Origin: Gelatoporia subvermispora B
Taxonomy: Eukaryota > Basidiomycota > Agaricomycetes > Polyporales > Gelatoporiaceae
Length of the DNA: 64,000 nt
Assembly: GCA_000320605.2 (NCBI GenBank)
Contig: KB445814.1
Coordinates: 372,001 to 436,000 of the forward strand
Reading direction: 5' to 3'
Made by a program: the position numbers and the translations under genes. Positions 22,825-33,275 of the stretch are shown piece by piece. The notes under the pieces are model-generated. The model ran no database searches and was not told where the DNA came from. It worked only from the letters and a program-made list of their open reading frames with translations. Numbering within the stretch: the stretch's first letter is position 1; every line of letters begins with the position of its first letter.

Positions 22825-25550
22825 ATGCCTGGCCCGTTCACCACCCCCCACGCCCCTGTGGCACTCCCCGCTCTCTATCTTTACCCTCTTAATGACTCCT
22901 TCGTTCCAAAGCATATATCCCTCGTCAATCAGCAGCGTGTCAAGATCGGTCGCCAGACTAACGCCAAGACTGTCCCTGCAGAGCGCAATGGCTTCTTCGA
23001 CTCCAAGGTCCTCAGCAGGCAGCACGCAGAGGTCTGGGAGGAGAATGGAAAAGTACGCACGAACGATTCCCGCCGTGCGATCATACCTTAACTCGTACAC
23101 TAGATCTTCATCAAGGATGTCAAAAGTTCCAACGGAACCTTCATCAACGGTGACCGCCTCAGCCAAGAAGGACTCGAATCAGAGCCGTTCGAGCTGAAAA
23201 CGGACGATATCGTAGTATGTCTCTGTACGCGCCTCCTCACGCGCATACGCTCAGTATGCACAGGAATTCGGTATCGACATCGTGGGAGAAGACAACAGGA
23301 CCATCATACACCACAAAGTGGCCGCACGCGTGTTCTGTGTTTTCACCGAGCAAGACGCACAAGCTGCCGCACGCGCAGAAGCACAGCAGAGCCCGACGGG
23401 CCACGTCTCGTCAGCCGGTTCTGCCGCGAGCGGTAGTGGGACGGGCTTCAACTTCGCCAATGGCCAGCAGCCTGGGGTTGGTGGTGTGGCGGGCCAGCGA
23501 AGGCCGACGTTGCAAGCTCAGAGTTTAACTTCTCTCGGGAGCATGGGACAGAACGTTAGAGCACCCGGGCGGAGTGGCCTTACGTTCGACCACATCCTCA
23601 GCAGGCTGCAGGGCGAGTTGCAGAAGAGCCGAGATACCGGAGCGGAGTTGCACGCAACAACGGGCTCATTGAACGAGATACATGATACCCTGGGTGGTAA
23701 CTTGGTACGTTCAATTGACGGCTGGCTTCTATAATTTCACTCACACACCATAGCCCCCGAACCTCCCTTCATATCCCCAGACGCTTCCTTCCGTGATGCC
23801 CCCCGCTGCTCCCCAACAGCCAGAGCCCGAGCCGCACCCAGCGCCCGCCGAATCCGCCTCCGTCCTCGCCGAGCTCCAAGCGCAACTGCGCGAGACCCAA
23901 CTATCGCTCGCGAGCCACGTCGAGAAGATCCGCGCGCTCGAGGGGCTGCTCGCGGAGCACGATGCGATCAAGCGCGAAGTCAGTTCCATGCGCGAGCTCA
24001 TGGAGGAACGTAAGCGGGATATGGAGATACTGCGGCGACATAGCGGCAGCCCGGCAGCAATGCCGCCACCGAGCCGCGAGGACTTCGACCCCCACTCGGA
24101 GGAGCTGCACGACTCATTCATATCCGACGATGACGACGCGCGCAGCGTCGCGACCGTCGTGCCGCACGAGCTCGAGCGTGTCGATGAGGAGGATGAGGAG
24201 CAACTCGCGGCAGAGGCAGAGGAGGAGGACCAGCGCAGACAGCGTCGGGACGAGCTTGAGCGCGAGCGTCCGAAGACGCCAGAGCCGACAGGTATAGGCA
24301 TGTCCGAAGACGATGACGAACATGAAGCGGAGTCGGCAGAGGAAGCTCATGGACAGCAAGGCACGATGTCGCATCTGAGACCGCGATCGCCGTCGCCTCC
24401 ACCCTATGGCTCTGCAGTCGCTCCCCAGCCATCAAGCGTAACCGATTCAGTCCGCGACGACCTGCACGAACGTCTTACGATGCTCTCGCAACAGCTCGAG
24501 TCGGCACTGGAGCTCTCGCGGTCCCTTGACTCTGAACGAACGTCCGCACAGTCGACGATCGCCTCGCTCGAAGCGAAGGTTTCTGCGCTGGAGACGCTCG
24601 TGCAGTCCACGCAGGTGCAAGTCCAAACTCAGGCGGAAGCGGCCCAGCACGCCGTGGAGGTTGCTGAGGCCGCCCGCGAAGCCGCTCAGCATGCCCGGGG
24701 CGCAACAACCACGGAGCAGGCACACGCGAAGGAGCGCGAGTCGCTGACGGAGATGCTGAACGAGTGGAAGAAGGCCGTCGAGGGCCGGTGGTCGGGCGTG
24801 CAGGAGGAGTGGAGCGAGGAGCGCGAGCGGCTCCGACGCGCAAAGGAGGAGTGGGAGGCGCGTGTGCGCGTGGTCGAGGAGAGCTTCGGGCGGGCGGTCT
24901 CGAAGGTTGAGTCGGGACTGTCGACGCTGTCGACGCTGCAGGCTGCGCAGCAGCACCAGCCAAACGGGAATGCGAAGATACACGGGGGCGGGCTCGTCAC
25001 ACCCCCGAGCCCGCGGAGCCTGTCCGCGGATTCGACGCGTCCGAGGCAAAGGAAGAAGCGCTCGAGCTCGTCCCGTGGCCGCTCGCGGACACGCTCGCGG
25101 TCCCCAGGGCCGCCGCCAGAGAAGCACGATGCGGGGCACGAAGGCAACGGTAGTTCTGCGTCCTACGCAGGTTCGCATGTTGAGCGCCGAGTCCCGTGGG
25201 CGGCGGACGGCTCCGACGACAGCGATTTCGAGACGCATTCCGCGGGCGCGCTGCCGCCGAAGAGCGACTCCCCTGAAAGTCGAGCAGCACATGCATCCGC
25301 GTTCCCGACCCCGGAGCCGTCGGTCCTGAACCAGCCTCTATCGCACAGAGAAACGCCTGCAGCAGCCGTGGCCTCGCAGGCAGCAGACCCTGTGAAGGAT
25401 ATGGTGGGTCATGCGTCTCATGACGATCTGTCGTGTGCTTATTCTTCTCAGCCCCAGGTCAATCATGTGTCGACGGCCGTGGGTGTCGTGGTCCTGAGCA
25501 TGATAGCAGCAGCGGTGATTTGGCGCGTCAAACCTGACGGGCCGGTATGA
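22825..25550 (+). CDS. FHA-domain, coiled-coil, tail-anchored protein (SLMAP / HAM-4 / PRO45-like)
   Basis: Four exons: 22825-23052, 23104-23214, 23264-23704 and 23754-25550, giving 858 residues. The FHA fold spans about residues 15-140: VKIGRQ, then [10 protein letters not shown] and [15 protein letters not shown], with the phosphothreonine-binding Arg, Ser, His and Asn all present, ending in [10 protein letters not shown] long Glu/Arg/Gln-rich segment follows with coiled-coil stretches (about residues 285-345 and 470-640), then a Ser/Arg-rich patch. The last 30 residues contain one hydrophobic helix ([15 protein letters not shown]) and a short polar tail, so the protein is tail-anchored. 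This architecture is that of SLMAP, of Neurospora HAM-4 and Sordaria PRO45 in the STRIPAK complex, and of yeast Far9/Far10. A role in hyphal fusion or development at the nuclear/ER membrane is inferred. Confidence 0.88.
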
Positions 25551-26813
25551 CGAGGTGGGATATATTCCTGAAAAATTAATACAATCGCTCTCTGCACATC
25601 GTCTCGTCGCTTTCTTTCATCATCTGTCTGTTCACTTTGTCTATATGCCCTATTTCGTCTCGGAATTCTTATGTCCCATATCGATGGTGAGTCACTCGTT
25701 TTCGTAGCCTTGTATCTCTCTGGATCCCCCTTTCGTGTCGCCCCTAATTATGTCATGACCATTATGACCAACCGTATACGAGTATTGTTCTTTGCACGTT
25801 CGCCTTCAAATCCAAGCATTGTTTGCTATAACTTCTGTCAATTCTTCAAGGAAGACAATGCGAGCATCTGTCATTACTCGTCTCCGGTCTAGCGCACAAA
25901 GAACAGCCAGCTACAGCGTGTCCCGACACTCGCAGTCACACAGGCAATCGAGTGCAGCCAGCATCATAGAAAAAGACACTTCCGATGAACAACGGTGAAA
26001 GCTGCGATAAGTATAGGTTTACTTCCTTGACGTTAAATTATTTGGGGTCCTCCAACCCTTGGTCTTCCATGAATGTATGATCGCAGGAACAGCAAGCAAG
26101 TCCCTACGATATGATTGAGAAGCGTCGTGATATTTCGAGCTTCAGAGGCGATTACAGCATCAAGCGATTATGGTACATAGGTTATTTAATTCAGTCCTCA
26201 TATGCTTTGAGGGCACATGTGATCGATGTCCCTGCGATTAAGCCCTCTGGATTTCACGGTCGGTATTCTTGCGCACGCATCTTCGTGTGCCACCTCATGA
26301 TTTCCAATTCGCCATTTCCCAGACAGTTTCATAGCCAAGGGTAGCAGTATTGTACTGTACTAAGGATACTTGGTTGAAGGCGATCTCCTCGTATGGATGC
26401 AGACGCCGCGGTGAGGACCGGTGATGCAATCAATTGCAAATGCCGAAGAATTTGCATCGCCTTCTATCGAGTCATCCGCAGCGTCTCCTCTACAAATTCG
26501 CATATCAGATTCTGGGTGCGTTCGGGAGAATGCATAAGACAGACGTGGCATATAGAAACATATTGGTGTCGGAGAAAGACGTATGTAGAAGAGATGAGGG
26601 GCCCGTTAGGAGGAGCAACGATCAGAATACAAAGCGGGTTAGGAAGATGATCGATGATCGGTGATGCATTGATGAACGGCGGACGCGCGTCGGACGCGAG
26701 CGTATCGCTCCCCAAGCCCGTGCTCCCCGCAGTATCGACTGATATGCATGCCTCACTTGACTTAGGCTTGACCCGCTCTATCGCTGGCGTCTTCACCTCC
26801 ACCCATAACCACT
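25551..26813. other. Intergenic region with a possible kinase-like remnant
   Basis: From 25551 to about 26350 I see nothing but short frames. A plus-strand frame at 26434-26664 encodes FAYQILGAFGRMHKTDVAYRN followed by ILVSEKD. This loosely recalls the catalytic-loop region of degenerate fungal protein kinase-like sequences, but neither lobe can be completed. I do not call a gene. Confidence 0.35.
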
Positions 26814-28448
26814 ATGAGCTCGACCAGCCAGGACGCGGCCCCTTACGGGGTTGTCTACTCACCGCACGCAGCACCTGCGACCCAAGTCAGGTCCAAGAAG
26901 GACCTAACCGTAGCTCTTAGTTCGTACGGAATCAGATATGTTCGCATCCAATGGGTAGACTTCACCAACACGGTGCGCGTCCGCGTGCTGTCCGCCTCCT
27001 ACTTCGACAAGCTGCTCGAGGGCCCGCGTCCGGGCGTGTGTATTGCCAAGGTCGCTCTGGGGCTGGTCGGCGTGCTTCTCGCAGAAGGCTTCTCGGGCAC
27101 TGGAGAACATCTATATGTCGTCGACATTACTAGCTTCCGTGTATGCGCCTATGCTCCGGGGCATGCTTCCGTCATGGGCTGGTTCCAGGAGAAGATTCCA
27201 TCTCCCACGGCTGGGCCTACCATTGATATTTGTCCGCGAACCCTCGTCAAGAGAATAGCCGAGTACGTTCCTCGCTTGTTCCAACGACGGCGATGCTTTG
27301 AACGTTCTTCACCTCTTCTCGTTGCAGCGAGGCGAACGCTAAAGCCGGACTCTCTTTCCTGGTCGGGTTTGAGTCCGAGTTTATCATCCTGAGCGAGACA
27401 TCGCCAAAGCCTGTCGCTGTAAACAACGCAGACTGGTCGTGCGCTGCGAAACTGTTCTCCGGGTCTAAGGAGACTGCAATCCTGGAGGAGATCGCCGACG
27501 CTCTGCAAGCCGGCGGCATCGAGCTACAGATGTATCACGCAGAGGCTGCTCCTGGACAGGTCAGCGACGTATCTTACTGGCCCAGGTATACTAGCTGACC
27601 CCTAACGAAACAGTTTGAAGTCGTTACCGGGCCTCTGCCCCCATTGGAGGCCGCCGACGCGCTGATCTTCACTCGCCAGACGATCTACAACATTACGAAC
27701 AAGCACGGCTACCGCGCCACCTTCGCCCCTCGGCTGCACAACGACAACTGTGGGTGCTGTCATCTCCCTCCCCTGCCGCCTTTTCCCTGATAATTCTTCT
27801 CCAGGTGGGAGCGCAGCACACATGCACCTCTCTGTGCACTCGTCGCGCCCTGACTCCCCGTCCTCATTCTCACGCGCTGACGCCGCCCGCGCCCCCACCC
27901 TCTCTCCGAACGAACGCTCCTTCCTGCAATCCCTACTCACACACCTGCCCGCCGTCTGCGCGCTCACAATGCCCACGCGCGCCTCGTACGCGCGCATGCT
28001 CGATGGCATCTGGTCCGGGGGCACATACGCCAGCTGGGGCACGGACAACCGCGAGGCACCCGTGCGCCTGTGCGGCCCGCCGGGTGCGCACCACTTCGAG
28101 CTCAAATGTGTCGACGGCACGTCTACGCCGCACCTCGCCATTGCCGCGGTGCTTTCCGCGGGTGTACGCGGCGTGCTCGATGGCGCGTTGCTGACGTCGG
28201 GTGATTGCGTAATACCTGCGGCATTGATGAACGAGGCGCAGCGGAAGGAAGTAGGTCTGGAGAACCCAGGGCGCCTGCCCCGAACCGTGGAGGATGCGAG
28301 GGTATCGCTCAGAAATGATGAAGTGCTGAGGGAAGGATTGGGGACGAACTTCGTGGAGAAGTACCTTGCCGTGAATCTCACGCTGGATGACTTCCTCGGA
28401 GCGAGTACTGAAGACGCCACGGTCACACGTCTCGTCGAGTATTACTGA
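26814..28448 (+). CDS. Glutamine synthetase-like (GS-I/FluG C-terminal type) protein
   Basis: Four exons: 26814-27262, 27328-27559, 27614-27749 and 27805-28448, giving 486 residues. The GS N-terminal (beta-grasp) part carries YVRIQWVDFTNTVRVRVLS. The catalytic domain carries LVGFESEFIIL (metal-binding Glu pair, E165/E167), YHAEAAPGQFEV, ATFAPRLHNDN, CGSAAHMHLSVH, then NREAPVRLC and HHFELKCVDGTSTPH. The order and length match fungal GS-I-like proteins related to the C-terminal half of FluG, without FluG's amidohydrolase half. It may ligate ammonia or an amine to a carboxylate using ATP, but several motifs depart from true glutamine synthetases (FELKCVDG for the usual R-E-R-D type block), so the substrate is open. 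Cytosolic; no signal. Convergent with the phosphotransferase gene 205 bp downstream. Confidence 0.85.
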
Positions 28449-28653
28449 TGAAAGGCTATGTCCGACTTGGTTTTCTGCAAAGAAATACATGTGCACGAGG
28501 ATCACATTCCTCGGTATAAGCACAGCATCGTATTCTGTATCCTCTACAGGGCACTTGTCTCCTTTGGGATCTGATGCACTGCTGATATACAACTACAAAC
28601 TTTCTCCACTGCAAACACATACCGTCTCCATCCGATCATCGTACATGAAAGGG

Positions 28654-29996
28654 CTACTCGCAATATAACCATCGATAAAGAGCGCGACATCCCGGATCCG
28701 GGGCATCCGGGTCTTTCAGCCACTTCTCAGCCGAGCGGAAGATACTGCCTTCCTTGAGAGCACGGAAGTAGTCCGGCTCCATCGCTTGCACAATCTGGTA
28801 GATCGAAGTGAGCCACTATCACTCGAACACGATATATGATACATATACCCTATCGTATTCGCCACGAAGTCTCTCCGCGACCTTCGGATCCTCCATGTTG
28901 AAGATCGTGAATTGGCCATCAGGGTCCTCGGGTGCGTTGTAATCGACATAAGTGCGTAACCAGTTGGGGTAGTTCACGACTAGTATAGCAGGCTTGACCG
29001 AGTGGAACTCCCAGTCAATGAGCGCGCTGATATGTCCGTCACTCGAGATAAAGACGTTCTGCGGCCCGAAGTCGTCATGCGACGGTATGCAGCGTAGCAA
29101 CGCAGGGTCGAGTTCGTCTAGTCTCTCGATGAGAAAAGACTCAAGTGCATCCAGGGTGTCATGGGCTTCCTTGATTGCGTCGTCCGTGTCCCCTATGGCA
29201 GAAGATGACTTTCTCCTGGCTATGAGCCACGAGAAATATCCCGCGGTAGAAGAAAAGGCAGCGGGCGGCGGCGTGTTACCATTCGGATCGAATAGAGGCC
29301 CGACTACAGGTGCAGTGATTTTCTGATAGTCGGTGACGCTTCCAATGTACTGCGGGCATGTGGTGCGGAAGAAATCCAATGCGATGGATGCGTATGACCG
29401 AAGATGTGTAAGCTATATAGATACTCAGCAACGAAGTAGTCTTCGAAGTCAAAGAAAAGCTTGCCTTCTGCTCTTCGTTGAGGAGACCAAAATTACCAAT
29501 CACAACCAATCCCTCGCACTTCTCCGTAATCATGTAGGGCGCGGGCGCATTGGGATCGCAGTAATATACTTTGGGTAGTGGTATAGCCGTGGCACTGGCC
29601 ATCCAACACATCATAGCATTCTCGCGTTTTAGCTTGTCCCGTTGCCACACCATATGCTCCTCAACATCTTCTTCTGTCTGTGCACGTGCAACGCGTATGA
29701 TATACCGAGCATCCTCCGCGGAAACAGCTTCCAACACCTGTTGCCATTTCAGGACAGGTCGGACATTCGGGGTGTAAGTCACTGCATACCGTATAGTGGT
29801 TATCCGCAAGCAGTAGTAGCGAGACTATCTCGGAATGGCAAATATCTTTGAGCTTTTCCAAGATGAGTGAATAATCGAAGTCGAGCGAAATCTGGTCGGA
29901 GTCTTGCTCGGGCGCCAGTACATCGGGCTTGACCAGCGGAGGGTTTTCACCCTCGACCATCTTGCCTCGTATATCCCATAAACGATACCGAGACAT
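28654..29996 (-). CDS. Aminoglycoside-phosphotransferase-fold (APH family) protein
   Basis: Four exons: 29996-29790, 29737-29465, 29412-28849 and 28794-28654, giving 394 residues. It has the APH/choline-kinase-like fold (Pfam PF01636). The N-lobe contains ARYIIRVARAQ and the hinge YMITEKCEG. The catalytic loop is CIPSHDDFGPQNVFI (HxDxxxxN, with catalytic Asp and metal-binding Asn), followed by ALIDWEF with the metal-binding Asp. Such proteins phosphorylate small hydroxylated substrates. Fungal members are very numerous and mostly uncharacterised. Intron 2 (29464-29413) has a GC donor (CAGAAG|GCAAGC), while the homologous intron of the broken duplicate at 31.9-32.9 kb keeps GTATGT. No secretion signal. 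An E-box CACGTG lies 150 bp upstream, also present upstream of the duplicate. Confidence 0.85.
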
Positions 29997-30773
29997 ATTA
30001 TCCTGTAGAAGACAAGGCTCGATGAGATGCACTGAAATCGAGTAGGTACAGCACACCTGAGAGATGTTGGTTTCAAAGTGAGCCAAGGATACGGATATTC
30101 CCGTGTGCCACGGTCCGCCCGGTTTATGTAGTCGATCGCGTTTACCACGTGACCGTATCCCAGTGCGAGCTCAGCGTTCCCGATTTTCCTGTGGACCCAC
30201 AATGAGACAGCATGTTCGATCAGCCTTCTGTCATCTGCATCGCTGCCGGCTTTCCAAATACACACGAGGCACTTATCTGATGTCTCAAATTGGCAACATT
30301 TCGTGGAGCATGCGCTCCAGACTTCGTTTTCGAATTTCCAGGAATGTCGCGAACTAACGATCTGCTGGGATCCATACTGCGCAAAGCTGCCAAGACGACG
30401 CGCGAGGACCGCCCACAACCTGACCCTTATGCAAAAAGGGCACTCTGACTCGAGTCAAGACTCAGAGCGTTCTCCGGCCGGCCTTGTGTAGCTCGAGATG
30501 GAACAATTGGCCCACAGTGGGCCTTCCCGGAAGTCTCAATTCCCGTCGGCATGATCACAGGACATACATCGTACTTGGCTATTTCTCCGCTTTTGAGGAC
30601 ATGACTCAGAAATCGTGCTGCATCGCCGCAAGCTGGTCTTTACAGCTCCATCAAGGGTGGTGGATCTTTTGATTCTTATCCTGCCTTGGTGAGCTGCGGG
30701 GTCGTGCTTGACGATGGCTCATGATACACCACGCAAAAAGCAGCTGTACGAGCCGAGCTTGCGAGATGCGAGC
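29997..30773. promoter_or_regulatory. Upstream region of the APH gene
   Basis: No convincing gene. A 197-codon minus-strand frame (30418-29825) overlaps the first APH exon in another phase and matches nothing. The region contains the E-box listed separately. Confidence 0.45.
30146..30151. promoter_or_regulatory. E-box CACGTG, conserved between APH duplicates
   Basis: The core lies within GATCGCGTTTACCACGTGAC, 150 bp upstream of the APH start. The APH pseudogene has GATCGCGTTCCCCACGTGAC at 32997-33016, so the element and its flanks were duplicated together and have changed little. Confidence 0.55.
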
Positions 30774-30780
30774 TATAAAA
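30774..30780 (+). promoter_or_regulatory. TATA box upstream of small ORF
   Basis: TATAAAA lies 216 bp before the ATG of the small frame at 30990. The leader between them is pyrimidine-rich, as in fungal promoters. Confidence 0.4.
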
Positions 30781-30989
30781 GAAGGTCATATCCTCCTGCT
30801 TCAGACCCATCCTCGACCGTCACAGTCAAACCAAGCAAGGTGATTCCAAACGCACCATTGAAGTCTATCACTTGCTAACACCCTTACCTTCTGGCATCAC
30901 TGCCACTGTACTAGAACTGGGAATACGTAACCATTACCACCACTTTTGACGTTGATCCTAGCATTAATGCCTCCCGTACGATTCCCTCC

Positions 30990-31205
30990 ATGATGATCCC
31001 TGCGAGCGGACCCATTGATGACATTCCACAGAAACAGGAGCCTCAGGGCAATAAGAAGCAGAACCCGAAGCTCCCTGCGCAATCCAACACCAAGTCCAAA
31101 GAAGGACCCGACTCTCATGCTATCCGCTGCAACATCTGTGAGAAATGGGCGTCCACAGGTGGTGGTCATGTCTGCAAGGGAAGGGAGGGAAGGTCTAAGC
31201 GCTGA
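30990..31205 (+). CDS. Small hypothetical protein with a C2HC-like motif
   Basis: A single frame of 71 residues beginning MMIPASGPIDDIPQ, then Lys/Gln/Pro-rich, then CNICEKWASTGGGHVCKG (C-x2-C-x9-H-x-C), ending in a basic tail GREGRSKR. The Cys/His spacing could hold one zinc. There is no signal peptide or membrane segment. A TATA box 216 bp upstream supports transcription. I do not recognise the family, and a chance frame is possible. The second in-frame ATG (30993) would serve equally well. Confidence 0.35.
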   Translation: MMIPASGPIDDIPQKQEPQGNKKQNPKLPAQSNTKSKEGPDSHAIRCNICEKWASTGGGHVCKGREGRSKR

Positions 31206-31950
31206 ATCGTTACTTGTGGAATGCCCGCTAGTATCAGATAGCGCTCACGGCCTGACTCATATGCACCACCTATGGACTTGATATGCTGAACAATAAATTG
31301 TGCCATCTGGGGTCTGAAAGTGTAACTCGAGATCCATAGAACGTAGTCTGATGTCTAGCCCCAGGTATCCGCTCGGGAAGGCTGAAGGCTCGCACATTTT
31401 CTCGGGGGTTAAACGTGGACTATGGGCGCGCCGACACAGGAGAGGCAGCGATCACACATTTTCTCGAGTACACGTAGCAAAGGCGCCTACCGTCATTCCT
31501 GAGATTTAACCTGCTCCATACATTACATCAGCAAAAACATTCTCTGGTCTGAGGAGTATGAGTCGCTGCGTTGTATATCTAAGCCGCAGTCACCCGAGAC
31601 TTCAGCCATTCCGGGAGAGCCCGACAGCCAGGGTCTGGGCAGCTCTCGTCTTCAGTCAATTATCTGCAGACCGAATACATTTGCCTTGCGTCAACGCACG
31701 CACCCAGTTTGGCTCCATCTGCTCTATGATCTACATGCTCTACCAGTAATCAGTAGGGATCACAACCAAATATACGTGTGCTATTGCACCATACCAAACT
31801 CCACAGAAGATTTCCTGCGACGATAGGATTTTCCGTGTTGTAGACAACCCATTGCCCATTGTGATTCTTCCAAGAGCTTGACCCAGTGTATGCAATAAAT
31901 TAATCTGGGCACTCGACAGCAGATATAGCTGATTTTACGCCGTTAAACTT
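31206..31950. other. Intergenic
   Basis: Nothing supported. The left part may be 3' UTR of the small frame. The right end holds decayed C-terminal sequence of the APH pseudogene; fragments such as NGQWVVYNTENP recall the intact copy. Confidence 0.5.
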
Positions 31951-32900
31951 CTAGTCAATAGCACCGGAAATTCTGCTATCTTCGCCGATACAGACAATAT
32001 GACATCCGAGGTCATCGTGGAACGGGATGCAGCGTAGCAATGCAGGGCCAAGCCCGCCGAGTTGCCTGTGCGGGAAAGTCTCAGCCTGGTTCAGAACTCG
32101 AAGAGTGTTTTTGATATTTTCTAGAGTCGTCCCGCCAGCAGGAGAGAATTTCCTTTTCGCAATAAGCCGCGATCGATATGCCTCCGTCGAGGGAAATGTA
32201 GTTGGCGGGGCCGCATTCGGACCGTTGATTTCCAGGAGAAGCCCAATGCTTGGGCCAGCATCAGGTCGCCAGTCAGAGACGGTGCCGATCAGCTGAGGAT
32301 AAGAGGCATTCAAAAATTCCAGCACTATCGAAGCATACGAGTGAAGATGATTAGACAATGTTCCAGGTTTGACAAGCACATACCTTCTGCTCCTCAGACA
32401 AGAAGCCAAAGTTTCCGACTAAGACCATTCCCGGGCTCTTGTCGGGCACTTGTCTTCGATCAAGTACGGAAGCGGAGCTTCGAGGTCGCAGAAGTGTATC
32501 TTAGGTGTGGGGATACTCGTGGTCGACAGCACCCACAACATAATGATGAGTTCACAGCGCAACTTCTCCCTCTGCCAAATCAGCCGTGCTACTGAGACAA
32601 TATAGCATGCATCATCGGTCATAATTGCTTCGGGGACCTGCATCAAACGTTAGCGAAGCTTAGTATGTAAGAGACCATTGAAGACCATACTGTATCGTGA
32701 TCATTTGCCAAGTTCAGACGCCTAGTCTTACAATCATGCAGCTCCTCTAGCCGTTCAAGAATAGGTCGGTGATCAAAATCCAGAACGACTCGTTCAGATT
32801 CTGGCAGGTTGGCTAGAACGTCCTGAATCGGCTCCTGCGAAAGCTCCCTCTCAAGCCTCCTGCCGTACACATTCCACAGTATCTCACGGGGCAGGTTCAA
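31951..32900 (-). pseudogene. Broken duplicate of the APH-family gene
   Basis: Exon 1 (32900-32691) aligns throughout with exon 1 of the intact gene (DFDHRPILERLEEL against DFDYSLILEKLKDI, both ending at the same splice site). Exon 2 lacks an 11-residue block present in the intact copy. It also shifts frame after EDKC, so the hinge block VLVGNFGFLSEEQK is out of frame. The next intron keeps its GTATGT donor but has lost the acceptor. The catalytic loop reads HDDLGCHI, without the metal-binding Asn. The expected Asp-Trp of the DW motif is followed by TAG at 31951-31953. Several independent lesions show it is dead. Confidence 0.85.
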
Positions 32901-33275
32901 ATAGAGTCAAATGGAGAGTATTAGGGTGCTCGAGTGAGGAAGAAATGAGCAGTTAGAGTGAAGACGGAAATGAAGACGCCACACTGATCGTTCGTTGATC
33001 GCGTTCCCCACGTGACCGTGAACTGCATGGTCAACGGAAGTACTTACTGTGATGGATGATCATGCAGCAAGGTGTTTGCTCTCTCATGGTTAAGGTTCTG
33101 ACGAGTTTCAACAAGCCTGACTTCATGATGTAGCCCCAGGGAAGTCCCTTGCATATTACCATTAACTTGCAAGCCGGTGTACCGGCGAACGCGGAGTGCG
33201 ATGAATTATACTTAGTCCTCTGGCATGCTCTGCAAGTAGCAGAGCCAGATTAAGCGAAACATGCATTTATGCAGG
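32901..33275. promoter_or_regulatory. Upstream flank of APH pseudogene and 3' flank of F-box copy 1
   Basis: No gene. It contains the conserved E-box listed separately. Confidence 0.45.
33009..33014. promoter_or_regulatory. E-box CACGTG upstream of APH pseudogene
   Basis: Lies 109 bp upstream of the pseudogene start. It matches the element at 30146-30151 with about ten flanking bases on the left and four on the right. Confidence 0.5.

Noticed and set aside
24447..25292. 281-codon minus-strand frame
   Set aside because: Shadow of the FHA protein's last exon; low-complexity Arg/Leu translation.
26434..26664. Possible protein kinase catalytic-loop fragment (MHKTDVAYRNILV)
   Set aside because: Only about 25 residues look kinase-like, the HRD Asp is not placed, and no flanking lobe can be found.
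29825..30418. 197-codon minus-strand frame over the APH start
   Set aside because: Other phase of the APH first exon plus promoter; no domain, and the APH exon is supported by its duplicate.
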